From contig JANPEZ010000059.1 in NCBI GenBank assembly GCA_031423155.1, positions 1-7,786 on the forward strand: a stretch of DNA of 7,786 nucleotides, read 5' to 3'. This DNA is from JANPEZ01 sp031423155. GTDB lineage: Bacteria > Actinomycetota > UBA4738 > HRBIN12. Of this stretch, positions 4,447 to 7,786 are shown piece by piece (the stretch's first letter is position 1; the number at the start of each line of letters is the position of its first letter). The notes below the pieces were generated by a model that was given only the letters and a program-made list of their open reading frames with translations, searched no databases and was not told the DNA's origin. A program made the translations under genes and the position numbers.

Positions 4447-5841
4447 ATGGGACAGAGTCGTCTTCGAAGCCGCGGGACAACAAGCAGGACACCCAAGCCG
4501 CCGTCGCTCCTCAAGCGAATCAACCGCCATGCGGCTGGGATCGACTGCGGGTCCGAGACTCATTTTGTCGCGGTACCTGCCGAGCGTGATCACGAGCCCG
4601 TCCGGTCGTTCAAGACGTTCACCGCCGACCTTCACCGTCTCGCCGACTGGCTCGAGGCCTGCAAGATCAAGACGGTGGCGATGGAATCGACCGGTGTGTA
4701 CTGGATCCCGATCTTCGAGATCCTCGAGGCTCGCGGCTTCGAGGTCGTCCTCGTCAACGCGCGCCATATCAAGAACGTGCCCGGGAGAAAGACCGATGTC
4801 CTGGACTGTCAGTGGATCCAGGAGCTTCACAGCGTCGGGCTCCTGCGCGGCAGCTTCCGGCCGACCGCGGAGATCGCCACGCTGCGTGCGTACCTGCGGC
4901 ACCGAGAGAAACTCGTTCAAGCTGCAGCAACGCACATTCACCGCATGCAGAAGGCCTTGGCCGAGATGAACCTCCAGCTGCACAACGTGATCAGCGATAT
5001 CACCGGCTTGGCCGGAATGCGGATCCTGCGCGACATCGTCGCCGGCATCCACGATCCCGCAGCCCTGGCGGCGCATCGCGACTACCGCTGCCGAGCTTCC
5101 GAGGAGAAGATCGCTGCGTCTCTCACCGGTAACTATCGCGCCGAGCATCTGTTCACGCTGCGACAAAACCTCGAGATGTTCGACGCCTTCCAGCGGCAGA
5201 TTCAGGACTGCGACCACGAGGTCGAATCCTTGCTCCACAGTCTCGCTCGCAAGCAAGGGAACGCCGCGCGCGCCCTCCCGCCGCCGCGTTGCACATTCCG
5301 ATGCTGCGACAACGAGCCCCGCTTCGACGTCCGCGATCCGCTCTTCCGTCTGTCGGGAGTCGATCTGACCCAGATCGATGGCATCGGTCCCTACACGGCC
5401 CTTCAGCTGATCGCCGAGATCGGAACCGACATGCACCGTTGGCCGACCGACAAGCACTTCACCTCGTGGCTAACCCTGGCTCCCAAAAACAAGATCTCCG
5501 GGGCCAGGTTGATCAGCTCCAGGACTCAGCCATCGGCCAACAAAGCGGCAGCCTTGTTGCGCATGTCCGCCATGGTCCTGGGCCGCACGTCCACAGCCCT
5601 CGGCGCCTACTACCGCCGCATCGCCTATCGCATCGGCAAACCCAAGGCCATCACCGCGACGGCGCGCAAACTTGCCATCCTCGTTTACCGCACCCTCAAG
5701 GGCGAGCTCGACTACGCGGATCCCGGAGCATCCGCATACGAAGAACTCCACCGCGAACGCACCCTTCGCAATGTCCGCAATCGTGCCAAAAGCCTCGGAT
5801 TCGGCCTCGTTAACCTCGAGACCGGGGAGGCACTTCAATGA
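4447..5841 (+). CDS. IS110-family transposase (DEDD recombinase)
   Basis: A 464-residue protein starting at ATG 4447 behind a strong ribosome site. The N-terminal RuvC-like DEDD domain has AAGIDCGSETH (D33), VAMESTGVYW (E80) and PGRKTDVLDCQWIQELH (D117, D120). A long helical middle follows (about 140-290). The C-terminal Tnp_IS110 domain starts with QIDGIGPYTALQLIAEIG and includes FTSWLTLAPKNKISGARL (Ser351-Gly352, in the region of the catalytic serine) and SANKAAALLRMSA. It is longer than the 300-400 residues usual in the family, mainly in the middle, but such long members exist. These recombinases insert the element at sites chosen by bridge RNA, through joint DEDD and serine chemistry. The frame is intact, so the element may be active. 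A terminator follows directly. Confidence 0.95.
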   Translation: MGQSRLRSRGTTSRTPKPPSLLKRINRHAAGIDCGSETHFVAVPAERDHEPVRSFKTFTADLHRLADWLEACKIKTVAMESTGVYWIPIFEILEARGFEVVLVNARHIKNVPGRKTDVLDCQWIQELHSVGLLRGSFRPTAEIATLRAYLRHREKLVQAAATHIHRMQKALAEMNLQLHNVISDITGLAGMRILRDIVAGIHDPAALAAHRDYRCRASEEKIAASLTGNYRAEHLFTLRQNLEMFDAFQRQIQDCDHEVESLLHSLARKQGNAARALPPPRCTFRCCDNEPRFDVRDPLFRLSGVDLTQIDGIGPYTALQLIAEIGTDMHRWPTDKHFTSWLTLAPKNKISGARLISSRTQPSANKAAALLRMSAMVLGRTSTALGAYYRRIAYRIGKPKAITATARKLAILVYRTLKGELDYADPGASAYEELHRERTLRNVRNRAKSLGFGLVNLETGEALQ

Positions 5842-5868
5842 GCAGTTTCTTAGGAGTAAACTTTTGGA

Positions 5869-5911
5869 GGGCGCCGTTTCAAGGTTTTTCGGAAACGGCG
5901 CCCGTTTTTTT
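5869..5911 (+). terminator. Rho-independent terminator after the transposase, copy B
   Basis: GGGCGCCGTTTC (5869-5880), an 11-base loop and GAAACGGCGCCC (5892-5903) form a perfect 12-bp stem followed by G and seven T (5905-5911). It lies 28 bases after the transposase stop and would end plus-strand transcription before it runs antisense into the Fic gene. It belongs to the repeat module rather than to the IS. Confidence 0.88.
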
Positions 5912-5979
5912 GTCCACCGCTTCCACCGGTGTCCACCGCTTCCATGCTGGTGCGTAGACTTTGCGTAGAGTTCGGTCGG
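5869..5979. repeat. 111-bp inverted-repeat module, copy B
   Basis: Reverse complement of 2292-2402, same length, six mismatches by hand alignment and no gap. It carries the terminator hairpin, two TGTCCACCGCTTCCA units (5911-5925 and 5930-5944) and the tandem 11-bp repeat at 5951-5972 (TGCGTAGACTT then TGCGTAGAGTT). Its left edge meets the right end of the IS110 element with at most about 16 bases between. The repeats make the region between the two copies invertible in principle by homologous recombination. Confidence 0.88.
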
Positions 5980-6045
5980 AGCGATTCATCACAACTGCGA
6001 GAACCTCCAAGCACTGGCCACGCGCGCCGCGACGAGGCGGCAGAG

Positions 6046-7209
6046 TCACAGCGGCTCAGTTCCCTCGCTGAGAATCGCAAGGTAGCGATCGTAGGCGAAG
6101 ACGCGATCGCGCTTCTTCCCGGTCAGCTCGCGGGCGATTCCGAGGCGCACGAGGCGCTCCATCCCGGAGGAGGTGGCCGGAAACGAGAGACCGGTTCTTT
6201 TCCGGATCTCCTGCAGCGTCGACACGGGCCGCTCTCGTAGTGCCAGGTGCACCCTCAGGGCCGTGCCCGCGACACGCCCTTGTTTCTCGATGCTCGCGCC
6301 GTCTTCCTTGAATAGCGTCCCCAGCCGCCGGGCCGTCGAGACGGCGCCGTCGGCCGTCTGGCGAACCCCTTCGAGGAAAAAGATGAGCCATGATTCCCAA
6401 TCGCCGTCGCGGCGGACCTTGTCGAGAAGCTCGTAGTACTCATCGCGGTGCTGCTTGAAGTGCAGGCTCAGGTAGAGGATGGGCTCCCGTAGCACGCCGG
6501 CGTGACAGAGCAGGAAGGTGATGAGTAATCGTCCAAGCCGTCCGTTCCCGTCAAGGAACGGGTGGATCGTCTCGAACTGAACATGCGCGAGCGCGGCCTT
6601 GACAAGGACAGGCAGCGGAATCTTCTCGTCGTTCAAGAAGCGCTCGAGATCGGACATCGTTTCGTCGACAAGCTGAGGCGGCGGCGGGACGAACCTGGCC
6701 GTTCCCGGCCGCGAACCGCCGATCCAGTTCTGCGAAAGGCGAAACTCACCGGGTCGCTTTTCGCTACCCCGGCCGCTTCGGAGGAGCACCCCGTGGATCT
6801 CCCGCAGGAGCCGGTTCGATAGTGGGAATCCGCCGCGAAGCCGCTCGAGTCCGTGGTTCAGCGCTGCAACGTGACTCGAGACTTCCGCGACATCGTCGAG
6901 GGGAACTCCGGGAGCCTCGCCGAGCTCGAACAGCAACAGGTCCGAGAGCGACGACTGCGTCCCCTCGATCTGCGACGAGAGCAGCGCCTCTTTGCGGACA
7001 TAGCTATAAAGGAAGAGCGACGTGTCCGGCAGAAGTGCGGACAAACTGTCGAGCCGCCCAAGTGCCAGGAGGGACTGCTCGAGGAGAAGCTGAAGCGGGC
7101 CATCGAGGCGGAGCGGCGGATCGGGGGGCAGCGTAGTGGGGATGAAGGCGCGCACCTTCTCGCCAGCCACGGTGGTGATTTGGTATCGCCCCGTCTTGCC
7201 TCGCTTCAT
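6046..7209 (-). CDS. Fic-family protein (AMP-transferase) with C-terminal winged helix
   Basis: A 387-residue complete protein from ATG 7207-7209, with AGGAG 11 bases upstream. The N-terminal Fic_N-like helical region (about 1-110) includes LSSQIEGTQ: S78xxxE82G83 fits the (S/T)xxxE(G/N) inhibitory-helix motif, in the N-terminal position of class II Fic proteins. The flap IGGSRPGTARFVPPP (163-177) precedes the catalytic loop HPFLDGNGRLGR (216-227), a perfect match to HPFxDGNGRxxR. The C-terminus (about 320-380, STLQEIRKRTGLSFPATSSGMERLVRLGI) is a winged helix. It should transfer AMP from ATP to hydroxyl groups of target proteins and may regulate its own synthesis through the winged helix. No separate antitoxin gene is next to it, consistent with built-in inhibition. 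The cellular target is unknown. Confidence 0.93.
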   Translation of the reverse strand: MKRGKTGRYQITTVAGEKVRAFIPTTLPPDPPLRLDGPLQLLLEQSLLALGRLDSLSALLPDTSLFLYSYVRKEALLSSQIEGTQSSLSDLLLFELGEAPGVPLDDVAEVSSHVAALNHGLERLRGGFPLSNRLLREIHGVLLRSGRGSEKRPGEFRLSQNWIGGSRPGTARFVPPPPQLVDETMSDLERFLNDEKIPLPVLVKAALAHVQFETIHPFLDGNGRLGRLLITFLLCHAGVLREPILYLSLHFKQHRDEYYELLDKVRRDGDWESWLIFFLEGVRQTADGAVSTARRLGTLFKEDGASIEKQGRVAGTALRVHLALRERPVSTLQEIRKRTGLSFPATSSGMERLVRLGIARELTGKKRDRVFAYDRYLAILSEGTEPL

Positions 7210-7245
7210 GGCTCGTCGAGCTCCTGTTCAACTGGCCTTCACAGG

Positions 7246-7274
7246 ACACTAAGCTATTCAGCGTTTTAGGTCAA
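7246..7274 (-). promoter_or_regulatory. possible sigma-70 promoter of the Fic gene
   Basis: On the minus strand TTGACC (7274-7269) and TAGTGT (7251-7246) are 17 bases apart, about 37 bases upstream of the ATG, in the only AT-rich patch of this intergenic space. The -35 box matches five of six positions, the -10 only three. Confidence 0.4.
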
Positions 7275-7349
7275 TTGCTTAATAGCGGGTTCTTCGTCCG
7301 CCGAGGTTCTTCTCGCTTCGCGGGTGGGTGCGGCCTCGATCGCACTTTC

Positions 7350-7366
7350 GACGGGATCGACCCGTC
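7350..7366. repeat. hairpin just downstream of the right-edge gene
   Basis: GACGGG, loop ATCGA and CCCGTC form a perfect 6-bp stem about ten bases after the minus-strand stop at 7376. On the minus strand GAAAG follows rather than a T-run, so it is at best a weak transcription stop or RNA-stabilising stem. Confidence 0.3.
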
Positions 7367-7375
7367 TGCGTCGCC

Positions 7376-7786
7376 TCAGACCGGATCGACTCCGCTATTC
7401 CTCGTGGCGATACGCGCGAGCTGGACGTCACGGTCATCCACTACGAACCCTTCGTCGTCCACGAGCACCGTCCCGTAACCGCGCGAGTCCCGTACCACGC
7501 GACAGAATCGCGCTCTCGCCCACGGCTCGGCCCATCCCGGTGCGCTTCCGACGACCACCTCCAACATCTTCTCGCCTTCGAGTGCCTGACGTTTCAGGCC
7601 ATAAAGGCAGAGCTCGTCAGGATGGACCCACGGCGCGGGAATCATCTCGTCGAGGAAGCCCCAGCGCAAACGGACCGCGCCGTGCAAGCGCCCGTACTGA
7701 TAGAAGGAGAATAGCGACTTGGCATCAGCTTCCAGCCGGCGTCGCAGTTGCGTCGACTGGCCGTCCCGCAGATAGGTTTCGAGTTT
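7376..7786 (-). CDS. unrecognised protein, C-terminal 136 residues (5' cut by window)
   Basis: The frame is open from the window edge (7786) to TGA 7378-7376, without an internal stop, so the gene starts outside. A TTG at 7687 would only be an internal codon. The visible part begins KLETYLRDGQSTQLRRRLEADAKSLFSFYQYGRLHGAVRL, continues with WGFLDEMIPAPWVHPDELCLYG, a basic/hydrophobic segment KRQALEGEKMLEVVVG, and ends with GYGTVLVDDEGFVVDDRDVQLARI. The balanced composition with alternating strands and helices and acidic turns looks like real protein. There is no membrane segment or catalytic motif I can name. It reads in the same direction as the Fic gene but is separated by 166 bases that contain the Fic promoter candidate, so it is probably a separate unit. 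Confidence 0.65.
   Translation of the reverse strand, partial: KLETYLRDGQSTQLRRRLEADAKSLFSFYQYGRLHGAVRLRWGFLDEMIPAPWVHPDELCLYGLKRQALEGEKMLEVVVGSAPGWAEPWARARFCRVVRDSRGYGTVLVDDEGFVVDDRDVQLARIATRNSGVDPV

Larger units (their letters stand above)
4211..5852 (+). mobile_element. IS110-family insertion sequence (inverted repeat to inverted repeat)
   Basis: The element consists of a long 5' noncoding leader, one transposase gene and a very short 3' end. TAAGAAACTG (4211-4220) and CAGTTTCTTA (5843-5852) form a perfect 10-bp inverted repeat, the second starting two bases after the transposase stop. Subterminal inverted repeats are described for the IS1111 branch; a long upstream leader is typical of the IS110 branch. 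The true ends may lie a few bases outside the repeats (up to about 4200 and 5868). IS110 elements insert without target duplication, so ends cannot be read from direct repeats. The left flank is the truncated toxin and the right flank is repeat copy B, which implies a deletion or rearrangement next to the element. Confidence 0.8.

Noticed and set aside
4369..5457. Minus-strand 362-codon open frame antisense to the transposase
   Set aside because: A GC-rich codon-bias shadow: the plus-strand frame has full IS110 motifs, a strong ribosome site and a terminator.
1..7786. CRISPR array or long tandem repeats
   Set aside because: No regularly spaced repeat-spacer pattern was seen; the only tandem repeats are the short units within the 111-bp modules.

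Overview
This is a GC-rich bacterial accessory region, full of small toxin-antitoxin or defence-type modules, remnants and mobile-element scars. No gene fixes the phylum. The GC-biased codons, the CCA encoded in the tRNA fragment and the protein families fit an environmental GC-rich bacterium, but that is only an inference.

Left part (1-1049): the window opens in the last 41 codons of an MNT-type nucleotidyltransferase. Its expected HEPN partner starts in the usual overlapping way but becomes unrelated sequence after about six codons. From 200 to 586 I see no supportable gene. At 587-877 lies the N-terminal part of an HNH-type predicted restriction endonuclease, cut off before any nuclease domain.

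Middle left (1050-2191, minus strand): two translationally coupled genes (ATGA overlap) encode a ComF-like phosphoribosyltransferase and a SLOG/YspA-like Rossmann protein. I consider this the most likely intact and little-described two-gene system here.

Mobile-element junction (2192-2580): a 111-bp module (2292-2402) holds two perfect tandem 11-bp repeats and a strong hairpin terminator. Twelve bases further on is the 3' half of a tRNA with anticodon CAT (2415-2459), beginning exactly at the anticodon loop. This is the structure left by a tyrosine-recombinase element that integrated into a tRNA gene. The same module recurs inverted at 5869-5979 (105 of 111 positions identical), so the two copies bracket about 3.5 kb.

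Between the copies: an AbiEi-type antitoxin/regulator (2581-3618) and its coupled AbiEii-type nucleotidyltransferase (from 3615). The antitoxin gene has a 19-bp perfect palindrome between its predicted -35 and -10 boxes and probably a leaderless start. The toxin keeps its nucleotidyltransferase core but loses its C-terminus at about codon 195, where an IS110-family element begins. That element has a DEDD transposase (4447-5841), a roughly 226-bp structured 5' leader that could encode its bridge RNA, and a 10-bp perfect inverted repeat near its two ends.

Right part (5980-7786): a complete Fic-family AMP-transferase with an inhibitory-helix motif and a C-terminal winged helix (6046-7209, minus). 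It is followed by the C-terminal 136 residues of an unrecognised minus-strand protein that runs off the window. MNT, AbiEii, Fic, the phosphoribosyltransferase and SLOG all act on nucleotides, which suits an island of nucleotide-based conflict systems, several already decayed.
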